Shown here: piece after piece, positions 25,373 through 36,400 of the stretch
Position numbering within the stretch: the stretch's first letter is position 1
How the letters are laid out: every line of letters begins with the position of its first letter
Position numbers and translations under genes: made by a program
NCBI GenBank assembly: GCA_020466095.1
Contig: CM035806.1
Span: 135,196,981 to 135,260,980 of the forward strand
Direction of reading: 5' to 3'
Source of the DNA: Chlorops oryzae
Taxonomy: Eukaryota; Arthropoda; Insecta; Diptera; Chloropidae
Length of the DNA: 64,000 nt
Notes under the pieces: generated by a model
The model's input: only the letters and a program-made list of their open reading frames with translations
What the model was told of the DNA's origin: nothing
Databases searched by the model: none

Positions 25373-27075
25373 GTGTGTGCAGCAGTGCAAGGACTTGACT
25401 TTTCTCGCTTGATTTTTTTTCAATGGTTCTCCTTTGTAGAAACAATTTTCCATTGAATACAGCTGTTTATCTCTGTTTTGAATTGAATAAGAAAATAGAA
25501 AACGTACACTGTCCTCGATATTTCGAGTCGGTTCATATGAGAAAAAAAAAAAAGAAACGACGGAAATGTTAAATGCCACATACTATTCTTTCATATTTGC
25601 GCAAGAACGCATATTTTCCTTCCTACATTGATGCATTTTGCTACATTGATAAACATATATTTATTTTTTCTTATTACGTGTTTAAGTTTGATTCCAACTT
25701 TTGTTGATCATTCCGATCGAACGGATCGGAAATAAAAGATTTTGAGTTGTGCAAATTCGCTTACCCAATAACGTGACGCTGCAACACCGATCCACGAAAC
25801 CACCGATCAACGAATTCACCTATCCACCAGCTTCAATCACTCTTTTCGGTCTTCCGACTGACTGTGTGAAGTAAAAGAGAGAATCGCACCCGAGCGTTCG
25901 ATGTGGGGTAATATAAAGCCCCTCACCAATAAATCAATCAATTAGCCGCTCCCTCCGCTATGATCGCAAGTACTTCCAATAAAATTAGTTTGATGATTCA
26001 GTCAGAGGGTGCGAATGTTGATGTACCCACAAATATGCGAATATATGTGTATATAGATAAGTATGTATACCTATAGATATATAAATCTTGAGGTGCCGCA
26101 ATGCACAGGAACTCAGGTGCAGAACGAACTCTCAGGTGATCGATCGATCGAATGCTCCTTCGCATTCACCAGCTATTGTTTTGAAATTTCTAAATATAAA
26201 TTTTCCCAATTTTTTTTCTTTCTTTTTTTTTTTTGTATTAATTTTCTTTTATTTATTAAACACAAAAAGTTTTTTTTAAGTTCTTTGCCGATGAATTCGA
26301 TTATTTATTTATTTATTTACTTATTAATATTTGTTCAATAATATTGTATTTTTCACTTTAAAGTGCAGGCACACGGTGCATACGTTCAATCCTTTGAAAA
26401 CCTCGAAAAGGACTGAAACGTTTTGAAATAAGCGACTTACATTTTTACATCAAATTTGAGAAAATAAAAATAAGTATATGAAATTGTTCGATTTCGTGTG
26501 AGAACGATGTGTAACAACTGATCATCAGGAGAGGGCATCTGGCAGCGATAGAAGGAGAGCGAGTGAGAGGGCGATAAAAAAAAGGAAGAGCGCAAGTTCG
26601 ATTCAATGGCTGCAGAAGTACACGGGCGCTCTTTTCGAATACCTGCCACGTCAACGACCAGCACTGCCAGAACTACCACCACCTCAAAAACAACAACAAC
26701 AACAACAAACAACGGCGACAAAAACAACATGCAATATGGATAATAATCATTTTCAGTCCCACCAGCAATAGTACATCCCCAAGTAGAATTAGCGATCCAT
26801 CCATTTCAATGCAGAGTAGGTACATTAAGAAAATTTTGGCTCCCGCACACTCGATCGCGACGGCAACTCCGAGCGCGACTGCGGGTGCTCTCCACGCTCG
26901 GAGAGCGCGGAGGACAGGCATCTTTGAGGTCTTTGTTTTGGAACAAGTGTGCAGAGTGTGTGCATTTTTAAAAATAAATCTCCGAGCAAATTCTTCGGCT
27001 ACAATGGATGGATGGATGGATGAGACGCGATCTTGCGATGTTTGCGCACATTTCTCACATGCCCGTGAAAGACGC

Positions 27076-27106
<31 letters not shown>

Positions 27107-27613
27107 AGGGAGGGAGAGCAATAGAGAGAGATAGAGAGCCAAAACAAGCAATGAAAAGGCCAAGCAACAACACATTCAAAACAACACAAAACAATAATAA
27201 AAACTTTCAAAGAAAAACTTATTTCCCAATAATTCGAAATAAGAAATAAAAAATCTTTAGAAATAAAAAAGGCATAGCAATTGGAGAGAAGGCATCAGAA
27301 TATTTTCGAAAGTACATAGCAAAGGACGCGGTCGATTGATAATTGCACAACACCCAAGGAATTCCTGCAAATGTTGGACACATGCAAACGTATAGAATCA
27401 TTTACAAACAAATCCACAGTTGATTGTACCGAACAGCTGAAACTCTGATTCCATATGTTTGGATGTGCTGGGTTTTTGATGGAATTCCCATGCACAGACA
27501 TACATACGTATGTAACTCCATTTTCAGAACATTCCATTTTGTGTTTGCTTAAGCAGAATTCTGTTGTTCGATAAAGTTCCCTACTGTATTGCAAGACTAT
27601 ACGGTAGGTACTA
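25373..27613. other. Intergenic; GC-richer block with GA tract, no gene called
   Basis: About 26550-27140 is GC-richer, with a (CAA)n stretch (26690-26710), GGAT repeats (27007-27025) and a (GA)n tract (27078-27140). Open frames of 146-173 codons on both strands overlap these repeats and have no recognisable domain. A regulatory or UTR role is possible but unsupported. Confidence 0.4.
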
Positions 27614-28327
27614 CACGGAGAGAAATAAGTTCCCGAAATATAATTGGAACCAATTACATATGTGATTGGAGCCTTGCCCCGATTGCATTATTAATTGGAG
27701 CCAATTACAATATAATTAGATTATTAAAAATACTCAATTACTCAATTACTTATATAATTGCATTTAAATTTATCATATATGTAATTGCGTTCTGAATACA
27801 TATGTAATTACATCTGATTACTTTTACAATTTAAAGCATTGATGCAATTATATATATGATTGTATTTATTTTACAGTTTGTTCTTATATTTCTCAAATGG
27901 TTTATATATTCGATCGTATATAAGGTGTTTGAATTTTCAAAATCCTTAGGCAACTCCGAGGGGCAGGTGGACCACGAATATGACGTGGTGAAATATATTC
28001 CGCCCAATCGTGGAGAATGCCCCTTTTTATATTGCTATATAGAATGTATTTTAAATTGCAGGGGATCACAAATTTAATTAGATACAATTATGTATATAAT
28101 TCGATACAATTACATACATCATTTGGAGCCGATTATATATTTAATTGGACGGAATTATATATGTAATTGAAATTATTCTTTTTATCATTTGATACAATTA
28201 CATATATAATTGGAGGCAATGAAAAATTTAATTGGACGCAATTATAAAAATATAATTACATCATACCCAATTACATATGTAATCCCTGCAAAATATAATT
28301 GGGTATGTGATATTTTTTCTCTGCGTG
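27614..28327. mobile_element. TA-flanked element with TAATTG repeats, copy 1 (uninterrupted)
   Basis: Begins CACGGAGAGAAATAAG and ends TTTTTTCTCTGCGTG, with TA on each side (27612-27613 and 28328-28329). The interior is built from degenerate repeats of TAATTGGA/GCCAATTACA. A second copy spans 45187-46352, where two further MITEs have inserted; this copy shows the empty sites. Confidence 0.85.
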
Positions 28328-28477
28328 TACATATATTTAAACCAATTGTGCTGCTCCTTTATAAAGCTAATAACACTAGCGGACAAATAAGTAATTATGT
28401 TCTATTTTTTCAGGACATTTAAATTCAATCTTTGAATAGACTTTGGCCTTTCAAATACAAAAAAAAAAAAAAAAAAT

Positions 28478-28631
28478 AGGGGTATTCACAAAGGCGTGTT
28501 AAAAACGTTAGAAAATAGGAAAATTGCGACTTCTTTTAAAAAATTTCAGCTTTTTTTTTATCTTGCACAACTTTTTAAGCAGTTAAAATTTTCCGATTTT
28601 CCGTCTTTCCGACGCCTTTGTGAGTACCTCT
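28478..28631. mobile_element. MITE, 154 bp
   Basis: Begins AGGGGTATTCACAAAGGCGT and ends ACGCCTTTGTGAGTACCTCT, which are inverted repeats of about 20 bp with two mismatches. Non-coding. Confidence 0.8.
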
Positions 28632-29043
28632 AATGTATAATAAAAACTTTTTGAAGGCGTTTTATGACTTTTCACACAAAACGTTGCATACTTTGAAGCT
28701 TAGGCCCCATCTACACGATGCAAGTTTTCGCTTGGCAAGTTTTAGTACTTGTGTGCAAGAACTTGCGTGACCAATCCACACGATGCTAGTAAATTTTAGC
28801 TTGCAGCTTCCCTGAAAGTAATCTAAAGATGACTTGCACGCAAGTGCTTGGGCACATAGCCACACGGCGTTACTAAAAGTTGCTTTTCAGAAGCATTTTT
28901 TTTAGAACATGTAGCTTGCCAGCTTGAAGGTTTTTACATTCAAGTAGAAGTTCTTGCCGCAAGTTTGACAGTTGGTATAAAAAATCATATTTTAACCTAA
29001 AATAGCAAAAATGAATAAATAAATAAAGAAAGTTCTAGCAGCG

Positions 29044-29253
29044 GTGCTCATTTTGGAAGAAATAGAAAATTATAGAAAAAAACCAAAACGAACAATTTGG
29101 GCACGCAAATTCTTTTTTAGAGGAGACATAAATCCCTTTTATGAGAATTCAATGAATGACCTATCAAATGAAGGTGAACAATTCAAAGCGCTTCCATTTC
29201 ACTGGTTTACCCCCAGAGCTTCCAGAGCAATGAATGCAATTTGTCCTTTATAA
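29044..29253 (+). pseudogene. Fragment of PIF/Harbinger transposase (N-terminal)
   Basis: The frame reads ILEEIENYRKKPKRTIWARK followed by FFRGDINPFYENSMNDL and an acidic stretch. This fits the start of Harbinger nucleases, where an Arg-rich W.R.W/F motif precedes G.Y..LM.EL. After about 50 residues the similarity stops (frame or sequence break), and the DDE catalytic region is absent. Position and strand agree with the TIRs at 28703 and 30098. No full protein can come from it. Confidence 0.6.
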
Positions 29254-29306
29254 CCAGCTTTTACAAATTTGTTTTTTCGGCAATGGCTTCGTAAGCTGCC
29301 TCTTTT

Positions 29307-29690
29307 TATACCTTTTCCGAAGGAAAGGGTATATTAAGTTTGGCACGGAGTATGTAACATACCCTCTAACGGTTAAAATTTGACCATGACCACCATTCGC
29401 GAAATTCGGAAAAATTTTATTTTCACTTTTTTGAATTGAGTATTTCGCAACTAGACAAAATGTCCTCTAACGGTTAAAATTTGACCATGCCCACCATCCG
29501 CGAAAATTTTGTGCTTAATAATAATCTCGAGTTTGAGAAGCTTAATCGAAGTACAGATAGGGTAAAAATAGATATCCAAGCTAGAACAACGAAAACAGCA
29601 GGAATTTTTGTTATGGTAATGTTTTAACATATTTTAGGCTGAGGAAAAGGTATGTGTGCAGTCGGCTTAGCCGATGTAAACTTTTTTACT
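29307..29690. mobile_element. DINE-1-like element inserted in the Harbinger element
   Basis: Begins ATACCTTTTCCGAAGGAAAG and ends near GGAAAAGGTATGTGTGCAGT, CGGCTTAGCCGATGTAAAC. The outer ATACCTTTTCC/GGAAAAGGTAT pair are sub-terminal inverted repeats, and CGGCTTAGCCG is a 3' hairpin. It is the short form of the 55363-57255 element, with about two of the ~100-bp internal units instead of about ten. Confidence 0.8.
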
Positions 29691-29784
29691 TTTTTTTGTA
29701 GTCCATGTGTGACTTTTGCCACAAGCACTCATTTTGCTGGTATTCTTCAGTAATTATTTCAATTTGCTCCTCTGACACAGCCAT
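29686..29784 (-). pseudogene. MADF/Myb-like DNA-binding protein, N-terminal fragment of the Harbinger second gene
   Basis: An ATG at 29784 opens a 32-codon frame with EEYQQNECLWQKSHMDYK, matching the start of MADF domains (I..Y..N.CLW...H.DYK). The frame ends where the DINE-like element joins, so the insertion truncated it. In intact PIF/Harbinger elements this protein helps bring the transposase to DNA. The remaining domain is not found downstream. Confidence 0.65.
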
Positions 29785-30098
29785 GTTGATAAAAAAAAAT
29801 GCGAAAAATTTTATTCAATAAATAGCTAGCTATGAAGAAAATAATAAATATTGAAACATAGCACTCGCTACTTTCTTGAACCTGACAGTTTGTAAGCGTG
29901 CAAGTAAAAAAAATGCTTCTAGCAAATTGGAAGATTGTATTTCTACACGATCCGAATTTTCTTTAGGCAAGTTCTTGCATGGAAGTCTTGAAAAACCTGC
30001 CGCAAGTCCTTGCAAGCATTCTACACGATGCAATCTCCTTGCCAAGTACTTGCAGAAGTGACTTGCCAAGTGAAAACTTGCATCGTGTAGATGGGGCC

Positions 30099-30931
30099 TT
30101 AAACTCGTCATTTTCATTGCCAACTTTAAATCAAAAATTCAAACTTTTCTTAAAAAAAAAGCTGTTATATAGCTTAATTCTCCTTAATTTGAGGGATAAT
30201 TTGTTCAAATCGCTTGATGCACTGTCGAATTCAGCTCGAAAAATCTGCAATATCCCTTTTAAATATTTTTTTTTTTCTCAAAAGCTTCCATCAAGATTTT
30301 TTAGCATGTTTTTGGTCGCGTTAAGGAGGCCAAAGTCTATAAGAAAAGTTCTTATAGATGTTTCGGGGAAACTTGTCAGATGCTGATAAGTGGGATATGG
30401 TCTTGAACGATTTTTGTAACAAATTTTTTGTTCCCCGATATCTTTTTGACAATAAGCAACGATAATGTGAGCCCTCGACAGTGATTGTAGAAATTGTTGA
30501 AATTTGTGCCGATCTGGCCCGATAAAAATCGGCGCAGATTGTGCTATTTGCGCAGACAGTGGGATCCCAGCTTAAGAGCAAATTTCACTATGCACGTATT
30601 GCAAAAAAAAAAACTGTTATCAAAAACCACGAAAATAGTTTTGATTTGATTTCAAATAACATAATTAGTCCACGCGAATTAGATTTCTCCGTGGCGTATG
30701 GGCAGCGTATTCGCTCAGCAATCCGAAAGGTTCGATTTCAAATCCTCTAGCAGGCGAATGAAATCTGTGAAAAATGGGAATTTCAAGTACTTAAATAGGA
30801 AAAATATTTAGAGGGAAAAAAGAGCATGGGGGGATGGAAGAATTTTGTTACAAATTTTTGCTACTACTTTCGTATTTAAACTTACTACGCGTAGTAGATT
30901 CTTCTTCAACTACGCTTATGATTATTTTAAC
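30099..30931. other. Intergenic, no gene seen
   Basis: AT-rich with poly-A runs. No exon, RNA gene or complete repeat recognised apart from the flanking target duplication. Confidence 0.5.
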
Positions 30932-31429
30932 CAGGGACGTGAACCGGTTTTGAACCGGAAAACCGCTTTTATCTGCTGACGAACCGAACCTTTAACCGAA
31001 CCGAAGTTTTTTTTACCAATGTTTGAACCGAACCGAAAACCGAACCCCTTTTTTGTAAAGGTTCAGGGTTTCATTTTTACCTGCAACCATGCACAGTGGT
31101 CGCTCCCATAGGCCAAAAATAAAAAAATCGTAGTCGATATTCTTATGAAATTAGTATCGATATCATCTCTAATATGAGTAAGGTAACCGCCACTAACTTT
31201 TTATTATTCAATTTTTAACCCTAAATGGTAAAAAATTGCGTTAAAAGTGGGAACAGGTGTTAATAAATTTTTTCAGTTTAAGAAATTTCGGAACCGATGA
31301 ACCGAATCAAAACCCCGGTTCAAAGAACTAGAAAAACCGGTTTGACGAACCAATCCAAAAGTTCAAACACGGTTCGAACTGTCGAACCGAACCGAACCGG
31401 GCAAATTTTCCTCCCGGTTCACGTCCCTG
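30932..31429. mobile_element. Non-autonomous hAT element (498 bp) with ATTTTAAC duplication
   Basis: Terminal inverted repeats CAGGGACGTGAACCGG and CCGGTTCACGTCCCTG. Exact 8-bp direct repeats ATTTTAAC lie at 30924-30931 and 31430-31437 (nTnnnnAn type, as in Ac-like hATs). The interior has many GAACCG/CGGTTC motifs, probably transposase-binding or sub-terminal repeats. No transposase gene. Confidence 0.92.
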
Positions 31430-31437
31430 ATTTTAAC

Positions 31438-33002
31438 TACGCCCCTTAATAGAGCCAAATCATTGCTGTTCGTTGTTAAATTAACAACGTTTTTGTTATT
31501 TTTACTGCGATTTTTAGCTCAGTGTGTGTTATAATAAAAAGCATCGACCAATCCGCATGAAAACCACTTACTCATTTCCTTATTGGCATGGAAAAACATG
31601 CAGAAATTGTAAAGATGACGGTGTGCTCCGACGACGGAAAGACACGACCGAAGAAGTCAACAACAAAGAAACGCATTTTTTTTTTTGATGGCCATTTCCT
31701 GTCTTCGCGCTAATTGCTTTCTCTTTGTGGTTGGAGAGTATTCGCTGTTTGGTATAGTTCGTTGCCACCGATGATCGAAAGCGTCAACCGCTGCCGCGCC
31801 GACACCCCATCCCGATCCCAATCGCGATCCCGTCCCGTCCCACCCCGTCCTGATCCATTCCGCTCCAATCAACGTTCGCCGCCGCCAACAACACCACCAC
31901 CACCACCTCCGTTTCATGATCGTGATCAGCAATTTTCGTATGCAGCCTCCGCAGTTACGGATGACGCGTCATCATTTGCCACTGTCACTGGCACGGATCG
32001 GAGCGGCCCGATGCGCAGAATCAAAAAAAAAAAAAAAAAAAAAATTAAATAAAGAACAAGAAGAACAGTGAAATTCTAACGCGAGATGCGAAAAATTTCC
32101 AGAGATTTTCCGAGTCAAGAAACTCGAAAACACTTACATACATACAGCACTATATTCCACATGTTGGCCGGCCCGTAAAGCGTTTGTTTTGTTTTAGGGG
32201 GAAAAATTGTCCCTTTGGATACATATATAAACGTCAAAAAAAAAAAAAAGGAGAAAAAATACATAACACTTCGGGCCATTCATAAGGAAGTCCGAGCTCC
32301 TTGAAGATAATTGTAAACTTTCATACAAATCCCTCAGAAATTGTGGATTTCTTGAAGAAGTCCGCAACCTTTTTCTTTATGGAACTGAGAAAACGCATAG
32401 GTATTAGCGTCCTACCGAATGTTCGGCATCGGCTTCCGTATTCGGCATGTTCGGCCAAATTTTAATCTTCGGCTTCGGCTGAAAGAAGCCGAATGTTTTT
32501 TGCAATTAAATCGGAGTAAAATAGCCACGGTAAAAATTTTAATTGACATATTAGTGGGACTCATGCAGCTTCGGAAATTGTGGGAAATGTGAAATTTGTC
32601 ACACAACTGTCAAATCTTATATGAAAATTTACGATGGGAAAAGTTGCGAAGGCATTTGCGAAGCTGCATGAGTACCACTGTTGTACGAGTATTAAACATC
32701 AGGCGCGTACCGAAGAGTGTATCGATAATTTAGCAATTGTATTTCGATAGAAAAATAGCGTGTTGATTAATGGCCGACTTTGTTTTCTTTATGTGAAATT
32801 TTTGCATTCGGCTTCGACCAAATATCCATCTTCGGTCGGACACTAATAGTTATTAAGACCTTGCGTCTGTTGCGCTGGCGGAGGAATTTCAGGTTATTCG
32901 AAATTTTTATTTCGCAGCGCCTCTTCGTGTACTACGGAAAAATCAAGACAATCTTGAGGGCGCCACAGATAGCGTTCGAGCCCGGAGAGTACGACTTAGA
33001 AG

Positions 33003-33033
<31 letters not shown>

Positions 33034-33427
33034 GATTATCACCCCGATTTGAGAGATATTCCTCGGGTATTGTGGATTAACTCATGTAATTCCAGCTCGG
33101 AGGGTGAATTACATCCTTCACCCTCTTCCTTCTGAAGACTCAGAAGGGTTGAATATTCTGCGTAATTTCATCGGTGTCGTAAGACATCAGTACAGCACGC
33201 GTGGTGGGTGGTTTTGGGATTCCAAACCGACTCCGGAAAAGTCAGCTATGCCTGAATCCCTCCCGAAATATTGTTATTCGTTCCTATGGAAAAATTTGTT
33301 CGAAAAATTATAAATACATATAATTTTTTTGGCTTCTTTTGTGAAAACATTATCCCAATTTGCTGATTCTATGCCGTCTGCCTTGCAGAATTTTCGAATA
33401 TAATGAAAACGCAAATACATGTGTATG
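31438..33427. other. Intergenic; GC-richer block, no gene called
   Basis: About 31640-32010 is GC-richer with CCCGTCCCGTCCCACCCC-type repeats and a CCACCACCACCACCTCC run, then a poly-A stretch at 32024-32043. About 32420-32470 and 32815-32840 repeat TTCGGCTTCGGC. No conserved protein was recognised on either strand. Confidence 0.4.
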
Positions 33428-33435
33428 GTTTGATC

Positions 33436-33493
33436 CAGGGAATGAAACCGTTACCCTTACCGTTACCGTTATTCGTTCCGGTTTCATTCCCTG
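33436..33493. mobile_element. 58-bp hAT-like micro-MITE with GTTTGATC duplication
   Basis: The termini CAGGGAATGAAACCG and CGGTTTCATTCCCTG are inverted repeats (the right one read with one extra base). Exact 8-bp direct repeats GTTTGATC flank it at 33428-33435 and 33494-33501. It is almost nothing but its two TIRs. Confidence 0.9.
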
Positions 33494-33998
33494 GTTTGAT
33501 CTGATCCTTTGATGCGCGATGCTCCTCCGATCTATTTTTTTAAGTCCGGCAGACCTTGTATAAAGTGTTTATAGCATTTGTGTATCGGTGTGTAAGGTGC
33601 AAACTTTTGCACGCAAAGCAACTCAAGATAGGGGCCCGGCAAAGCTTGAAGAGAAATCATGAGGGTCCTTAGAAAAGTCCTTTGGGAAATGTCTATCTGT
33701 CTATATACACTTTTTGTCCAACGAGTTGAGATATCTTGATGAAATTGGCCAGGAACATTGAAGAAAGTCATTGGTAAGATTTAATTGAAGAATTGACTTA
33801 ATCCCACCGCTTTAGGGGCGGTGGATGTACCTCTAGTGTGAGTGTCATAAAGACTATTTTCAAATCTGCATTTTTTTTTTTGTGTATATATAGTTTTTCC
33901 ATAGTATAAGAAAATGTGCAAAATTGCGACGAAATTCTAACTTTCTTTTGAAATGTGAATATCTACCACTATTGAGATAAACAAAAAAAACCCACATA

Positions 33999-34362
33999 CC
34001 CAGCAGTTATTTAGGAAGTGCATTACCAAAGTAATGCAATTTTTCATCGATGAAATAGGAATGCAAAGTAAATGGAACAAATTCGCATGGAGAGGTAATC
34101 GAAAAGGTAATGTGTTGCCTAATATGTTCACTACCAAAGCAAAGCGTTACATACTTCTATAGCATTACTTGAGAATGCAAATAGTAATGCATTACAAGAT
34201 CACGTATTTTCGATTACTTTTCGTACAACTGGTAATGCAAATAGGCAAGCATTACATTCGCTAGGACATCGCCGTGTTAAAATTAATCGATTCTGCAATG
34301 CATAAACAGTACGTCTTTTGAATTACTTTTTGCATTACCATCGGTTACAAATTTCTGCTGGG
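33999..34362. mobile_element. TA-flanked MITE with CCCAGCAG termini (364 bp)
   Basis: Begins CCCAGCAGTTATTT and ends AAATTTCTGCTGGG, flanked by TA. The interior repeats CATTACC/GGTAATGC in both orientations. A partial copy lies at about 7885-8002, and a GC-rich element with related termini at 43905-44177. Confidence 0.85.
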
Positions 34363-34965
34363 TAGCTGATATTATTGATACTTATTACAAATTATATTTG
34401 CGCATTGAAAAAAGGTAAATGCGTTCAAATCATTCCAGTTTTCGGGACGTCCATCAACTGCAAGACAGCGAGCAAAAGACCAACACCATTGATTACCGAT
34501 TTATGTACATGCACACAGAAAAATATGACCACATAAAATCGATAAGATCCCCTTATTGAACGATTTTATAGAGAAATCTTCTTAAACTATATGAACGATG
34601 TGCTTTTTCCATAGAGAAAACTCTTTGAATGCATAGAGAAAATCTTATTGAAACATTTAAATAGATATCCTCATATATTTCATGTGAATATCTTATTATT
34701 TCTGTTGAAGAATATGGAAAACTTCTTGATATAGTCAAATAATAAGGTGAGCATATCAATCAAACTATGTGACATTCTTATAAATGTGACCTTTTGATAA
34801 GTTATCCTTATCGTTTTAAGAAGAAGCCTTTTTAATATAAAAAGCAAGACTTATTGATTTAAAAAAGTATATGAATTCCGTATTCATTCCATAGTTTAAA
34901 AATACAAACCAGTTTTTTTGCACTTACATTAATATAATCAATCTAGCAAGCTGAAATCATATCTC

Positions 34966-35371
34966 GCGATGGCGTTAGTTGAAGTATGCTAGACTTGTAA
35001 TCTGGAAGGTCCGAGTTCGAAACCCCGCCGCAGGCCGAAGAAGTTGTGTAAAATTTGAGGATAAAACAGGCAAGTAAATTTCGAGGGGAAAAAATACGGG
35101 GAGCAGAAAGTAAGTTGGACACGAACCAATAAAAAAAGTTGCTTTCGTCGGGCCTTCCGAAACGTCACGCATAAGCTCTTTCAAGAAAATTCCTATAGAA
35201 TCTTTTTTTTTAATTTTTTAAGCATAAAAACTTTGGTAAAATCTTTTATTTCTCAGTTTTCCAAATCATGTAAATGTTAAATTATCTACTTTTACAAAAA
35301 AAAAAAAAAAAAAAAAAAACGACGCTCGCTGGAGCAGGGATCGAACCGCCGACCTGGTTTTTTACAAGAAC
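34966..35371 (+). mobile_element. tRNA-headed SINE-like module, copy 1
   Basis: Starts with a tRNA-like segment: box A-like TGGCGTTAGTTGA, an anticodon-loop-like GACTTGTAATC and box B-like GAGTTCGAA. A ~260-bp body and a 24-base A tract (35296-35319) follow. Directly after the A tract comes, in reverse, a tRNA 3'-half-like sequence (complement reads GGCGGTTCGATCCCTGCTCC). Copy 2 at 58062-58468 is about 85% identical by eye and has the same plan. Confidence 0.7.
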
Positions 35372-36229
35372 TCATATCAAAATGATAAGTTATCTTCTTG
35401 ACTTTTCGTTCAATTTTTCGTTAAAATAAACAATAAGTTTTTCTCTATGGCAAAGAGTATAGAATCTAAAGAGTTCCCATATTCATAATGGCCTTCGAGG
35501 GAAATTTTTCATGTGAACGATTAGCGCCTTGGTTGGATTGGGTTGTATAGGTAAAGTTCGAGCGAGCAAAAACAAGTTCGACCAAAACAAAACAGTCGAA
35601 GGAACACAAACGAGATTTTTGAAAAAAATGTCAACAAAGATCAAACCTCTCTTTCCCGCAAATAGAGTTTCTATTGCCTAACTGTTCGCACGCATTGATT
35701 TGAAAAAAATTGGTGAAGAACGCGAATTTTTGGATTTTCGCAAAAAATCACAAAAGCGAAAGTGAAGAATAACAAATCGGACCTCTCGTTTTTACTCATT
35801 CGATTTGTTATTCGTTTCTTCAAACTTATTGATTTGAAAGGACAAACCAGTTTTTGTGTTTTTGATGTGTGCTTGAAAGTTTTTGGCGACCAGAAAATTT
35901 AAAATTCGTTTTCTGCTTCGATTGCTTATGTAGCCGAAGCGCTTTATCCTCATTGATCAGCATAAAATGCTTGTTGTTAATGTAGGGTGATTTTCTATGT
36001 AAGAGTAACATGAAAATTGTCGGCATGCACGACTTTTACAATACCCACTTGAAATATGCGGAACTGCTATGTAAATATAAATAGCTATCACAGACTTATA
36101 ATATTGAAATAAATAATTCAATCGGGTACCCAAATTAATTATTATTTTTTGGAATTTAAAAATCAATATGAAATAAATTTTATTTTAAAAATTAGTATTG
36201 AGTGTTGTTTCAGAGTTTTTTTGTTGATA

Positions 36230-36400
36230 AAAAAAAAAAATTATTTGGTCAAGTTTTATTTTTTTTATCAGGAATAAAAATTATTTTTCGATTTTTATTT
36301 TTTACTCAGAAAATAAAGATTATTTTTCGAGTTTTATTTTTTACTCAGAAAATAAAAATTATTTTTCAAGTTTTTTTGTTTTACTCACAAAATGAAAGTA
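36230..36400. repeat. ~42-bp tandem repeat, about three units
   Basis: Units contain TTTTACTCAGAAAATAAA and ATTATTTTTCGAGTTTTATT, with small differences between units. The hydrophobic open frame across it is a composition artefact. Confidence 0.75.

Larger units (their letters stand above)
28703..30098. mobile_element. PIF/Harbinger element, decayed, TTA duplication
   Basis: Terminal inverted repeats GGCCCCATCTACACGATGCA and its complement, extending about 35 bp with further CTTGC-rich symmetry, flanked by TTA (28700-28702 and 30099-30101). Inside are a transposase N-terminal fragment (29044-29253, plus) and the start of a MADF-type gene (29784-29686, minus), the two-gene plan of this superfamily. 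A DINE-like repeat (29307-29690) has inserted into the second gene. Sequence flanking the element resembles an uninterrupted repeat at about 14737-14790 (GCATACTTTAAAGCTTAAA), which acts as an empty-site comparison. Confidence 0.8.

Noticed and set aside
26673..27249. 146-173-codon frames on both strands with hydrophobic or Arg-rich stretches
   Set aside because: They overlap each other and GA/CAA repeats, and nothing in them matches a known family.
34966..35034. A functional tRNA gene
   Set aside because: The acceptor stem does not pair, the anticodon arm is distorted, and the segment leads into a SINE-like body; it is tRNA-derived, not a tRNA gene.
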